DNA of 20,124 nt from Cryptobacterium sp. CAG:338 (GTDB lineage: Bacteria; Actinomycetota; Coriobacteriia; Coriobacteriales; Eggerthellaceae). Below are positions 1-8,230 of this stretch, in pieces. The number at the start of each line of letters is the position of its first letter. The first letter of the stretch is position 1. Where the stretch lies: NCBI GenBank assembly GCA_000435475.1, contig FR896045.1, positions 16,681 through 36,804 on the forward strand. Direction: 5' to 3'. The notes beneath the pieces were generated by a model. That model ran no database searches and was not told where the DNA came from. It saw only the letters and a list, made by a program, of their open reading frames with translations. The position numbers and the translations under genes were made by a program.

Positions 1-2
1 AT

Positions 3-764
3 CTATGGGACGATCGTCAGAACTTTAATCATGCTCTCGAGTTTCTTGACCCTGCGATTCCCCAAATGCACTTTAAGGTTCTCAACGTAGAAGATCTCGC
101 TGCGCATTTCGTAATGTGGGAATATGCAATCGCAATGGTTGGTTATCTCATGAAGGTATGTCCGTTTGACCAGCCAGACGTTGCGGTTGCTAAGGCGGAA
201 GTTCTTCATATTTTGGCAGAAGGTGCCTGCGAACCTGATTTTGTGCAGGATGGATTGGCTGAGGTGCCTATTGGAAAAGTAGAAGTTCATGTTTCTGAAT
301 CTCTTCGAGATAAGGTAACTGAACCAAGTCTCGATGCGGTGCTTCGTGCTCTGTTTGGCAGCATTGAACCGGGCGACTATTTCTCCTTTAACGCATTTCT
401 TCCTTTTGCAGGCGAAGGGCGTCGTGAGGCAATTGAGGAAATTCGTCATACGGTTGCCTCTCATTATGATGTCGCTTCCTGTTTGGAAATTGGTCCTCGT
501 TATCTTCATTCTACGGGACAGTTGCATAAGGGCGGTCCAAACAAGGGAGTGTTCTTGATTCTTTCTGCTGACGAACCAAAAGACATTGAAATCGATGATC
601 CTCGTGCGCGCAGCTTAGGCGAATTGGCAAAAGCTCAAGCGCTTGGTGATTTTACTATTTTGTCTTCGCGTGAGCGTCGCTGTGTTCACGTTCATCTTCC
701 TGACAATTCGGCCGTTTCTATTCGTGCGTTAGCTAAAGCATTCAAGAAAGTGGTGTATGCATGA
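3..764 (+). CDS. Glucose-6-phosphate isomerase C-terminal part, probably of a fused transaldolase/Pgi (5' end outside window)
   Basis: The reading frame is open from the left edge, so this is the 3' part of a longer gene; the ATG at 66 is internal. The residues resemble the C-terminal half of glucose-6-phosphate isomerase (fructose-6-P to glucose-6-P interconversion, cytosolic). The clearest signatures are CPFDQPDV (about 35 residues after the internal Met) and GPRYLHSTGQLHKGGPNKG (about residues 143-161). The second matches the conserved Pgi active-site segment as found in the bifunctional transaldolase/Pgi (Tal-Pgi) family; the degenerate, short Pgi form fits that family better than classical Pgi. 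The tail is a helical segment rich in Ala and Lys. Its stop codon overlaps the hypF start (ATGA at 761-764), implying translational coupling. Pgi identity is firm; the fusion with transaldolase is inferred because the N-terminus is missing. Confidence 0.85.
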   Translation, partial: LWDDRQNFNHALEFLDPAIPQMHFKVLNVEDLAAHFVMWEYAIAMVGYLMKVCPFDQPDVAVAKAEVLHILAEGACEPDFVQDGLAEVPIGKVEVHVSESLRDKVTEPSLDAVLRALFGSIEPGDYFSFNAFLPFAGEGRREAIEEIRHTVASHYDVASCLEIGPRYLHSTGQLHKGGPNKGVFLILSADEPKDIEIDDPRARSLGELAKAQALGDFTILSSRERRCVHVHLPDNSAVSIRALAKAFKKVVYA

Positions 765-3421
765 GTTGTGAGGCGGTAAAACTCACGATAACAGGCGTTG
801 TACAAGGGGTGGGTTTCCGCCCCTTTGTCTATCGTGAGGCATGTTCTCATCAAGTGATGGGATGGGTACTCAATACGGTTGAGGGCGTTATTGTTCATGC
901 TGAAGGAGAAAGCGACAATATCGACGCCTTTATCTTGGCGCTTTCTGAGCAAGCTCCCGCTGCAGCACAGGTTAAGAAAATCACTATTAAAGAAGTTCCC
1001 CTTGAAGGGCATGACCACTTCGAAATTCATTTTTCAGAAGATGAGGAGCCACGCACTACTACTCTTGTGTCTCCTGATCTTGCAACCTGCGATGCGTGTG
1101 TAGGAGAATTATTTGATCCTGCAAATCGTCGCTACCACTATCCTTTTATTAACTGCACTAATTGCGGCCCGCGCTTTACGATCATGAGAGGTCTTCCCTA
1201 TGATCGCGCTCAAACTTCTATGGCGCCTTTTACTATGTGTAAGGACTGCGAACAGGAATATCACGATCCTGCCGATAGACGATTCCATGCTCAGCCCGAT
1301 GCTTGTTTTGTATGCGGCCCTCATTTGGGGTGGGCTTTATCTGATTTAAAAACTCCCCTCACTCAAGATGATTTGTCCTGGGCATACGATCGTCAAACTA
1401 GTGACTCTTTTATCGCGGAAGCTGCCCAACTTTTACGCGAAGGAAAAATTGTCGCAGTAAAAGGACTCGGCGGCTATCACTTGGCGTGTGATGCGCAGAA
1501 TCCTTCAGCTATCGCAACCTTACGTCAAAGAAAGCGTCGAGAAGGCAAAGCTTTTGCAGTTATGGTTTCTTCTGTCGAAGAGGCAAAACAATATTGTTTT
1601 GTAAGTGAAGCGGAAGAATACCAGCTCACCCAACCAAGTCGTCCTATTGTTTTGTTGCAAAAACGTCCCGAGATATCGTTTGCCTGCGGCTTGGCTGATG
1701 CGCTTCCTGAATTAGGGATAATGCTTCCTTCTACGCCAGTTCAGCATCTACTTCTACATGAATTTAAAGGGATGCTGGTTATGACTTCAGGCAATATTCA
1801 CGACGAACCTATCGTGACTGACGAAGAGCATGCTTTCTCTCAGCTTGGAACGGTGGCAGATGCTTTCCTGGTGAACGACCGCGCTATTGAGGGGCGTTAT
1901 GACGATTCGGTTTTGCGCGTATTAAATGCGGGTCAAGCAGGAGAGATTGTTCAGTTTATACGCCGTGCGCGTGGTTTTGCTCCCTTACCGCTTGGGATTC
2001 CTAGTCCCGATTCTGCGGAAGATTCTCGTTCGGACACTTTAAACGATACCTCTATTGCTGACCAACAGCAGGAACGCGATACGGTTCAGGTGGATAAGCG
2101 CTCGGAAGAAACGGCATCTGGTGAATTGATGCCCGAAGAACTTCTTGCGGTTGGTCCTGAACAGAAAAACACCTTCACGTATGTTCGTGCCAATCAAGCT
2201 TTTGTCTCTCAGCATATTGGAGATATGGAAAGCGTACCCGTTATGGACGCTTGGCAAGAAACACGTAGTCGTTACGAGCAGCTCTTTCGTCTAAAGCCGC
2301 AGCGAGTGGTATGTGACTACCATCCTGAATATCTCACTTCGAAATGGGCCCATCAGCAAAAGTTACCAGTTACCCAGGTTCAACATCATCATGCTCATAT
2401 TCTTTCCGTTATGGGTGAAAATGAGCTGGAGGGACCAGTTTGCGGTTTTGCATTCGATGGAACAGGGTATGGCTTAGATGAGAAGATTTGGGGTGGCGAA
2501 GTTCTCCTTTCGAATCTCAGCGCGTTTGAGCGCTTTGCCAACTTCGCTTATATACCTCTTCCTGGTGGTGCTGTAGCAATAAAAAACCCTGCGCGCATTG
2601 CTTATGGTGCTTTATGGGCTTTTGACCTTCTTGATCATCCTGCGGCTCAAGCCTTCATTAAGTCTTCGCTTTCTGAGGTGGATATTCTCGAGCGTATGAT
2701 CGAACAGGGTATCAATTCTCCGCAAACTTCTTCGGTAGGCCGCTTGTTTGATGCAGCTTCGGCATTGTTGGGTATATGTACTCAGCCGCACTACGAAGGG
2801 GAAGCAGCAATCCTTTTAGAGGCGAGCCTCTATCCCTATCTTTTTCCCGAAGCGCAATCTGCCCCTTCATCAGACGCCGCTGAGTCAACAGTAAAGACGA
2901 ATGAAGCGCAAGCAAACGAGTTGGCAGCGGGACAGAAAAACGAATCTTATGCGGAGAAGAATTCTTGCGCGGAATCCTTTGCAAAACAGCTCAAATTCGA
3001 TTCTCAGGAGCTTAAACAACACGCCGAAGCATATCGCATTGAATTAGTTAAAAACGTTGCCACAAAACAAAGTAGTGCAGAAGACACGTCTGTTCTTTTG
3101 CTGGACGCAGCAGGATTGTTTAAAGCGCTTCTTGATGATATACAGGCAGGGCTTCCAACAGGCTTTATTGCTCAATGTTTTCATGATGCTTTTGTTCGCG
3201 TGCTGGTTGAAATGGCTGAATTGGTTCGTGCGGTTTATGGTATTTCGATTGTCGCACTAGGTGGCGGAGTGTTTATGAATCGCTACCTTACCGAGCAGGC
3301 ACTTATTCAGTTGCAGGAACGCGGTTTTACGGTGGCAATGAATAAAGACCTACCGCCGAACGATGCATCCATTTCTTATGGACAAGCTGTGCTAGGATGG
3401 CAGGCACAGAACAAGGAGTGA
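761..3421 (+). CDS. hypF: Carbamoyltransferase HypF, [NiFe]-hydrogenase maturation
   Basis: HypF activates carbamoyl phosphate through carbamoyl-AMP and transfers the carbamoyl group to the C-terminal Cys of HypE, the source of the cyanide ligands of the [NiFe] site. All domains are visible in order. The acylphosphatase domain (about 5-93) has GVVQGVGFR with catalytic Arg20 and Asn38. The double zinc finger has Cys110/113, 132/135, 160/163 and 182/185. A YrdC-like domain covers about 215-405 (KGLGGYHLACDA). The Kae1-like domain has HHHAH at 543-547, FDGTGYG near 565 and GGGVFMN at 834-840. At 886 residues it is longer than the usual roughly 750. The excess sits mainly in two polar low-complexity stretches, about 414-458 (YrdC/Kae1 junction) and about 698-775 (inside the Kae1-like domain). 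The ATG overlaps the upstream stop (ATGA), with no strong ribosome-binding site of its own. hypC follows after 6 nt. Confidence 0.97.
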   Translation: MSCEAVKLTITGVVQGVGFRPFVYREACSHQVMGWVLNTVEGVIVHAEGESDNIDAFILALSEQAPAAAQVKKITIKEVPLEGHDHFEIHFSEDEEPRTTTLVSPDLATCDACVGELFDPANRRYHYPFINCTNCGPRFTIMRGLPYDRAQTSMAPFTMCKDCEQEYHDPADRRFHAQPDACFVCGPHLGWALSDLKTPLTQDDLSWAYDRQTSDSFIAEAAQLLREGKIVAVKGLGGYHLACDAQNPSAIATLRQRKRREGKAFAVMVSSVEEAKQYCFVSEAEEYQLTQPSRPIVLLQKRPEISFACGLADALPELGIMLPSTPVQHLLLHEFKGMLVMTSGNIHDEPIVTDEEHAFSQLGTVADAFLVNDRAIEGRYDDSVLRVLNAGQAGEIVQFIRRARGFAPLPLGIPSPDSAEDSRSDTLNDTSIADQQQERDTVQVDKRSEETASGELMPEELLAVGPEQKNTFTYVRANQAFVSQHIGDMESVPVMDAWQETRSRYEQLFRLKPQRVVCDYHPEYLTSKWAHQQKLPVTQVQHHHAHILSVMGENELEGPVCGFAFDGTGYGLDEKIWGGEVLLSNLSAFERFANFAYIPLPGGAVAIKNPARIAYGALWAFDLLDHPAAQAFIKSSLSEVDILERMIEQGINSPQTSSVGRLFDAASALLGICTQPHYEGEAAILLEASLYPYLFPEAQSAPSSDAAESTVKTNEAQANELAAGQKNESYAEKNSCAESFAKQLKFDSQELKQHAEAYRIELVKNVATKQSSAEDTSVLLLDAAGLFKALLDDIQAGLPTGFIAQCFHDAFVRVLVEMAELVRAVYGISIVALGGGVFMNRYLTEQALIQLQERGFTVAMNKDLPPNDASISYGQAVLGWQAQNKE

Positions 3422-3427
3422 TGCAAA

Positions 3428-3667
3428 ATGTGCTTAGCTATTCCTGCGCAGGTTAAATCTATCAACGAAAACAACCTTGCGACTGTCGATATTTTAGGAG
3501 TTACCCGCGAAGTTGCGCTTGATTTAACGCCAAGTGCAGAAGTGGGAAGTTATGTGCTTATTCATGCTGGGTTTGCTATTGAAGTGGTAAGCGAAGAAGC
3601 AGCGCAAGAAACGTTGGATCTTATTAAAGAATTTCCCGAATTAGCCGATCTTGAAGCGGCATCGTAA
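3428..3667 (+). CDS. hypC: Hydrogenase maturation chaperone HypC/HybG family
   Basis: This is a small protein of 79 residues, the usual size for HypC. It starts MCLAIPAQV; the N-terminal Met-Cys-Leu-Ala-Ile-Pro is the family hallmark, and Cys2 carries the Fe(CN)2CO unit and binds HypD and the hydrogenase large-subunit precursor. The second family motif, HAGFAIEVV, begins at about residue 46 and supplies the conserved His. The tail is acidic and helical. AAGGAG lies about 10 nt upstream of the ATG, inside the end of hypF, so it is co-transcribed with hypF. hypD follows after a 34-nt gap. Identification is unambiguous; which hydrogenase it serves cannot be told from this window. Confidence 0.97.
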   Translation: MCLAIPAQVKSINENNLATVDILGVTREVALDLTPSAEVGSYVLIHAGFAIEVVSEEAAQETLDLIKEFPELADLEAAS

Positions 3668-3701
3668 ATTACGGCAGCTTATAACGCAAGAGGTGGCAAT
3701 T

Positions 3702-4778
3702 ATGGACTTATCAGTTTTTAAAGACCCTGAACTCGCAAAGGGTCTTATTCATTCTATTCAGAAGTGGGCACCCGAGCAGGCTACCCTTATGGAGGTGTGT
3801 GGTACCCACACCGTTGCTATTGCACGTAATGGTTTGCGTTCTATGATGCCAGAGGGCACACGGCTTGCTTCTGGTCCTGGTTGTCCTGTTTGCGTTACCT
3901 CTAATAAGGATATTGATACCGTAATTGCTCTTGCACGCATTCCTGGGGTAAAAATAACGACGTTTGGCGATATGACGCGCGTTCCGGGTTCCACTTCAAG
4001 TCTGTTGAAGGAACAAGCTGCAGGGCGAGATATCAATATTGTGTATTCTCCTCTTGATGCACTTAAAATTGCGCAGGAAAATCCTGAGAGCGAAGTAGTG
4101 TTTGTCGGGGTTGGCTTTGAGACAACCACGCCTTTAGTTGCGATGGCTATCAAGCGCGCACAAGCTCTAGGGTTAAAAAACTTCAGCGTCTTTGTGGCGC
4201 ACAAAAATATGCCTAACGCTTTGGAGGCTATCGTTTCAGATCCTTCATTAAAGATTGATGCCCTTATTTTGCCTGGTCATGTTAGTACCATCATTGGTAT
4301 GAAACCCTATGAATTCCTGGCTCAAAAATATGGGGTACCAGGAGTTATTACAGGATTTGAACCTGTTGACGTGCTGCAGGGTATCGCCATGATTATGCGC
4401 CAGCTGCATGAAGGCCGTGCTGAAATTGAAATTGCTTATAAGCGCGGTGTGGAAGCTCAGGGTAATCCAATCGCCTTAGCTGCAATTGACGAAGTGTTTA
4501 AAACAGTAGATACCACCTGGCGTGGTTTAGGTCTCATCCCTCAATCCGGGTATGCTATCAGGGAAAAGTATAAGGATTTTGATGCATTTAAACGCTTCCA
4601 GCCTGAGGTAGAGCCCACTCAAGAACCAAAAGGCTGTCGTTGCGGAGATGTTCTTCGTGGTGCGATGGCTCCTAACGAATGTCCTTTATTCCGCCGAGTT
4701 TGTACGCCAGAAAATCCCGTTGGACCTTGTATGGTTTCCTCGGAGGGTTCCTGCGCTGCATATTTCCGCTATCTGTAG
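3702..4778 (+). CDS. hypD: Hydrogenase maturation Fe-S protein HypD
   Basis: HypD works with HypC as the scaffold on which Fe(CN)2CO is assembled for [NiFe]-hydrogenases. The start chosen is the ATG at 3702, preceded by AGAGGTGG at suitable spacing; this gives 358 residues. An upstream in-frame TTG at 3651 would overlap hypC and adds only non-conserved residues. Conserved motifs seen are CGTHT with Cys33, SGPGCPVCV with Cys61 and Cys64, TFGDMTRVPGS, GVGFETTTP, HKNMPNA and LPGHVSTIIG. The C-terminal cysteine-rich region (Cys312, 314, 327, 334, 343, 351) carries the [4Fe-4S] ligands. The gene ends the hyp run: hypE, the usual next gene, is not downstream, and neither hypA nor hypB is visible. 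Length and motif order are normal. Confidence 0.97.
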   Translation: MDLSVFKDPELAKGLIHSIQKWAPEQATLMEVCGTHTVAIARNGLRSMMPEGTRLASGPGCPVCVTSNKDIDTVIALARIPGVKITTFGDMTRVPGSTSSLLKEQAAGRDINIVYSPLDALKIAQENPESEVVFVGVGFETTTPLVAMAIKRAQALGLKNFSVFVAHKNMPNALEAIVSDPSLKIDALILPGHVSTIIGMKPYEFLAQKYGVPGVITGFEPVDVLQGIAMIMRQLHEGRAEIEIAYKRGVEAQGNPIALAAIDEVFKTVDTTWRGLGLIPQSGYAIREKYKDFDAFKRFQPEVEPTQEPKGCRCGDVLRGAMAPNECPLFRRVCTPENPVGPCMVSSEGSCAAYFRYL

Positions 4779-4847
4779 AACATGTTGTAAATCCATGCAT
4801 AACGGATTAAAAACTGAATATTTTTCCGTTTCTCCCCTTTGATTCCT

Positions 4848-4872
4848 TCAGATACTTGCGGGGGGTATCTGA
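4848..4872. repeat. Perfect 8-bp inverted repeat after hypD
   Basis: TCAGATAC (4848-4855) and GTATCTGA (4865-4872) are exact reverse complements separated by a 9-nt G-rich spacer. No T-run follows, so it does not look like an intrinsic terminator. It lies in the 235-bp gap between hypD and the PH-domain gene and could be an operator for the downstream cluster. The binding protein is unknown. Confidence 0.4.
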
Positions 4873-5013
4873 TAGTATGAATAAAAATACAACAGGTATT
4901 TAAGTCGTGTTGAATTATCGTATTTGTCTTATTACTTTAAAATGATAAATACGGCTATCTATCTCGCAAAAAGCAAGGTAAACGTGCGAGATAAAAGAGT
5001 AAGGACTTTTTTT

Positions 5014-5508
5014 ATGAGGGGAAGACCTGAGTGTAAGCTCGATCCGCGTATTAAGACTGTTTGGCGGATAAGTGACGTTATTGTACTGACTATCATTTTT
5101 GTCTGCGTTGGCTTGGTAGGGGTAATCGCCTGGTTCGCTGATGAGACTACTCATTTTTGGTCAGGCCCGTATTGTTTAGTAAGCATCATTTTGTATGTCG
5201 TGCTTTTGGTGCTTGATCTTTTCGCTCTTACTACTTTTAGATATTCCCGTTGGCGCTATCAGCTTTTCCCTGATTTTCTAGAAATAGAAAATGGCATTAT
5301 CTGGCGCAAGCATGTCGTAATTCCTTTTATTCGCGTACAAAACACCGACACTCGGCAGGGCCCTGTTTTACGGGCGTTCGGTTTAGCTTCAGTTATGGTT
5401 TCAACGGCAGGCGCTTCCTTTGAGATTCCTGGACTTAGAGCAGAAGAAGCGGATCAGGTAAGAGACAGTGCAGCGGAATTGGCGCGCATCGCGCGAGAGG
5501 ATGTATAA
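5014..5508 (+). CDS. Small membrane protein with bacterial PH domain (YdbS-like, DUF304/bPH_2)
   Basis: I chose the ATG at 5014 because AAGGA lies 8 nt upstream (5001-5005); an upstream in-frame TTG at 4924 has no such site and would add a non-conserved N-terminus. The 164-residue product has two membrane helices (about 19-42 and 53-75). A cytoplasmic bacterial PH-like domain follows, with the typical strand pattern YQLFPDFLEIENGIIWRK, then VIPFIRVQNTDTRQGPVLRAFG, then a TAGASFEIPGL strand. This layout matches the YdbS family of Bacillus. Such proteins are usually encoded next to a YdbT-like multi-PH protein, as here: the stop TAA is immediately followed by the ATG of the next gene. YdbS/YdbT are linked in Bacillus to resistance to certain membrane-acting antimicrobials; that role is not demonstrated by this sequence. 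Confidence 0.85.
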   Translation: MRGRPECKLDPRIKTVWRISDVIVLTIIFVCVGLVGVIAWFADETTHFWSGPYCLVSIILYVVLLVLDLFALTTFRYSRWRYQLFPDFLEIENGIIWRKHVVIPFIRVQNTDTRQGPVLRAFGLASVMVSTAGASFEIPGLRAEEADQVRDSAAELARIAREDV

Positions 5509-6651
5509 ATGAGCGATCAATTTGCCTCTTCTCAGCCGACTCGTTACAGTCTTCACCATAGTTATATTTGGCTGAGTGCTCTTCGTGCGCTGCCTTATAT
5601 TTTTGCTGCTGTTTTATTTTCTTCCCTTTCGGCTCTGTTTGAGCTTGCAGACTATGTTGCAGCATTGGTGGGGCTTGAGGGTTTTGCCTTCTTGTTTGTA
5701 GTGGCCTTTTGTTTACTTTTTACAGTGATTATTGGTGCGATTGCTGTGGGTGCTGCAGCTCTTGCTTATCGATATAAATGGTATGAATTCGGTAGCGCAG
5801 AATTCAGCTTCTATTCAGGCATTTTAAGCAAAAAACGTACCCATATACCTTATCAACGTGTTCAGTCTGTCAATGAAAAAATGTCACTCTTGCAACGTAT
5901 TGTGGGAGTTTGTACCGTTACGATTGATACTGCGGGTGGCGCAGATAATAAAGCGTTGGTTGTTCCTTATGTAGAAAAGTCAGCAGCGGAACGAATTCGC
6001 CGTGAGCTGTTCATGCGGAAATCTTTGATAGCGCAAGGCTTGAGTCCTCAAGAGACAGACGAACGTATGAGGGCATTTGCCGCGCAAGAAACGCAGATTC
6101 CAACGGCGAATATGCCGTTAACGGGATATGTCGGCAGTGTTGCAAATGCAAACGCGCCCATTCCTCCTTGGGAGTTAGAGGCGTCGCAGCGCACAAGCAA
6201 TCAACCAGTTCAGAATGTTCAAAATATTCCAGGGTATGCTCATTCAGCTGAACAACCAGAATTCAGCGCAGGGGTGATACCTCCTGAACAGATGGTTCAG
6301 GGACAATCGGTTTCTTCCGCTCAGGGGTCATACAATCAGGGGTTTCAGGATAACATTCTCGATATGCCCGCACAGGTAATGGATGATATGCGGGGTATTT
6401 TTGCCAATGCAGAAATTGATACGGGTAAGGTCACCTGTGAATTTGGACTCTCAAATAAAGAGTTGATTTTGTCGGCACTTTCCAGCAAGACCTCGTTTGT
6501 TTTCGTTTTGATCGGTGTGGTTTCTGCGTTCTCGACTTTCCTTGGTGGGCTGGTTGACGCCCGCATTATTTCTAGCAGCGATACGGTGTATTCAACTGCT
6601 TGGCATATGGTAGGCAATCCTCTAGGCATTATGTTTTTGTTTTTGTGTTAG
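5509..6651 (+). CDS. YdbT-like multi-PH-domain membrane protein, 5' part (apparent frameshift near its end)
   Basis: This frame encodes 380 residues. Two membrane helices (about 23-47 and 58-84) are followed by the first bPH_2 domain (about 88-165; IPYQRVQSVNEK and TIDTAGG are typical). A long polar linker rich in Gln, Pro and Ser covers about 200-300, and a further membrane helix starts near 325. The frame then stops in the middle of hydrophobic sequence (MFLFLC). The same protein plausibly continues in the -1 frame (next entry): restoring one base in the T-rich run at about 6632-6643 joins the frames into one protein of about 670 residues with three PH domains, the YdbT architecture. The linker makes it longer than B. 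subtilis YdbT (about 490). The ATG directly abuts the previous stop, so translation is probably coupled. It could be a real mutation, a sequencing error or recoding. Confidence 0.8.
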   Translation: MSDQFASSQPTRYSLHHSYIWLSALRALPYIFAAVLFSSLSALFELADYVAALVGLEGFAFLFVVAFCLLFTVIIGAIAVGAAALAYRYKWYEFGSAEFSFYSGILSKKRTHIPYQRVQSVNEKMSLLQRIVGVCTVTIDTAGGADNKALVVPYVEKSAAERIRRELFMRKSLIAQGLSPQETDERMRAFAAQETQIPTANMPLTGYVGSVANANAPIPPWELEASQRTSNQPVQNVQNIPGYAHSAEQPEFSAGVIPPEQMVQGQSVSSAQGSYNQGFQDNILDMPAQVMDDMRGIFANAEIDTGKVTCEFGLSNKELILSALSSKTSFVFVLIGVVSAFSTFLGGLVDARIISSSDTVYSTAWHMVGNPLGIMFLFLC

Positions 6652-7526
6652 GGATTCTTTTGCTACTTTGGTTGTTGAGTGTGGCTTCTTCGTGCCTGTC
6701 CTATGCGGGTTTTCGTTCGCGCAGGCGAGGAGAGCGTATTGAAGTCGAAAGAGGACTTATCACTCATGTGTTTAGCGGAATGGATGTGGAAAAGATTCAA
6801 TCTATCCATATTCATCAAACGTTCTTTCAGCGACTGCTGAAATGTTGCTCGGTAGCTTATGGTCGAGTGGGAGCAACAGAAGAAGAAAACGGGTCGAACT
6901 CAATGGATGTTTCTGCTTCGAATAAGCTTGTAGTTCATCCGTTTTTGCCTCTTTCGCGTGTTCCTGAGGTAATTTCGGGGTTAACTCCGGAGTATCAAAC
7001 GTTACCCCAGGCAACAAAAGCGGTAGATAAATGTGCGTTACGTCGAGCATTGATTAGACGAGTGATTTGGCAAGGACTTGGTTTTTGGCTTTTGGTCTTG
7101 CTTGCTTGTACTTGGCTTCTTCTTGTATTAGCGGTTCCCACAGAACTGTCCCTCGAGTTCTTTAATGGAATGACCTTGATGCAGTGCATGATTTTATTTT
7201 CAGGTGCTGTAGTGGCACTTGTGATAGTAATTGCTGTATTGGAAGCGATAAATGCTGTTTTGTGGTATCGCAGGGCGGCGTTTGGTTGGGATCATTTTGG
7301 TTTCACTCTAGTAAATGGTGGCTTCTCTATAGATACGGTTACGGTACCTCGTACTAAAATACAAGCAGCATCTATTCGAACCAATCCTTTGCAGCGCTAT
7401 GCTCGTGTAGCAACCGTTTTGGTCGATACTGCAGCAGGAGTTGGCAGCACGCGCCATAAGCTTATTGACGTGTCAAAAGCTGATGCTGACGAGTGGTTTG
7501 ATTGGGTGCATCCGCGAGGGAGGTAA
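6600..7526 (+). CDS. YdbT-like multi-PH-domain membrane protein, 3' part (frame -1 relative to 5' part)
   Basis: This is the continuation of the preceding gene in another frame. The frame is open from just after 6575; the TTG at 6600 is merely the first permitted start and has no convincing ribosome-binding site, so independent translation is doubtful. It begins inside a membrane helix (VFVLGILLLLWLL). The second bPH_2 domain follows (RGERIEVERGLITHVFSGMD, then EKIQSIHIHQTFFQRLLK). Next come two more membrane helices (about residues 150-175 and 188-215) and a third bPH_2 domain (GFSIDTVTVPRTKIQAASIR, then a VDTAAG strand). The domain remains well preserved to the stop, which argues for a recent lesion or a sequence error rather than an old pseudogene. 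The hemolysin-III-family gene starts 8 nt later and uses GGAGG at the end of this gene. Confidence 0.75.
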   Translation: MAYGRQSSRHYVFVFVLGILLLLWLLSVASSCLSYAGFRSRRRGERIEVERGLITHVFSGMDVEKIQSIHIHQTFFQRLLKCCSVAYGRVGATEEENGSNSMDVSASNKLVVHPFLPLSRVPEVISGLTPEYQTLPQATKAVDKCALRRALIRRVIWQGLGFWLLVLLACTWLLLVLAVPTELSLEFFNGMTLMQCMILFSGAVVALVIVIAVLEAINAVLWYRRAAFGWDHFGFTLVNGGFSIDTVTVPRTKIQAASIRTNPLQRYARVATVLVDTAAGVGSTRHKLIDVSKADADEWFDWVHPRGR

Positions 7527-7534
7527 CACACTCT

Positions 7535-8230
7535 ATGAACCACGATTGGACCCCAAGTCAATTTCTTGATACTCGTGCGGTTGGGCGTGCGATGAAATCA
7601 ATACACGAATATTCTCTTGGTGAGGAAGTTGCCAATTCGATCACGCACGGGATTGGCGTACTTCTTGCTATCGCTGCTATTCCTCTTTGTGTGGTGCAAG
7701 TGCTTAATTCAAATGAGCCGCTTCATTTGTTGGCAGCCTTGATTTACAGCATTTTTATGCTGCTTGAATATGTAATGTCCACGTTATATCACGCGCTCAG
7801 TGCTGACCGTGCAAAGCGTGTTTTCAAAGTGCTTGATCATAGTTTTACCTACCTGTTCATAGCGGCGACCTATACTCCTTATTGTTTGATCACCCTAGTA
7901 GACAGCGTGGGTGTGGGGCTATGTGTGTTTGTATGGGCTGTTGCGCTTGTGGGTGTAGCGGTGGAAGCGTTTTGGGTGTTTCGCCCCCGCTGGGTGTCTG
8001 CGATCCTTTATCTTTGTTTAGGATGGGCAGTTGTTGTTTTCATTCCGCAGCTCTATGCTCTGTTGGATCCTGCTGCCTTTTGGCTGCTTTTAGCTGGCGG
8101 TTTGTGTTATTCGATCGGATGCATCTTTTACGTATTAAAGAAAATACCCTATATGCATTCAATTTTTCATCTCTGGATACTCGCAGGATCTATCTGCCAG
8201 TTTTTATCCATCGTTTTATTTGTTTTGTAG
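7535..8230 (+). CDS. Hemolysin III / PAQR-family integral membrane protein (YqfA-like)
   Basis: The ATG at 7535 is preceded by GGGAGG at 7518-7523; the upstream TTG at 7502 would overlap the previous gene without need. The product has 231 residues with about seven hydrophobic helices, typical of the family. Conserved polar residues expected to form the metal site are present: the EEVANSITHG segment near residue 27, STLYHA (Ser-x-x-x-His) near 78, LDHSFTYLFIAATYTPY in the middle, and a C-terminal HSIFHLW that supplies two His. The family is related to eukaryotic PAQR receptors and was named after a Bacillus cereus hemolysin, but its general bacterial function is unclear, so a haemolytic role should not be assumed. 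It is probably co-transcribed with the PH-domain genes. Confidence 0.92.
   Translation: MNHDWTPSQFLDTRAVGRAMKSIHEYSLGEEVANSITHGIGVLLAIAAIPLCVVQVLNSNEPLHLLAALIYSIFMLLEYVMSTLYHALSADRAKRVFKVLDHSFTYLFIAATYTPYCLITLVDSVGVGLCVFVWAVALVGVAVEAFWVFRPRWVSAILYLCLGWAVVVFIPQLYALLDPAAFWLLLAGGLCYSIGCIFYVLKKIPYMHSIFHLWILAGSICQFLSIVLFVL

Noticed and set aside
4801..4840. Terminator after hypD (AACGGA ... TCCGTT)
   Set aside because: The stem is short, A+T-rich and needs a bulge, and the following bases are only partly T-rich; too weak to annotate.
6632..6649. Programmed -1 ribosomal frameshift site
   Set aside because: The T-rich run lacks a canonical slippery heptamer in the zero frame and no stimulatory structure is obvious, so recoding is not claimed.
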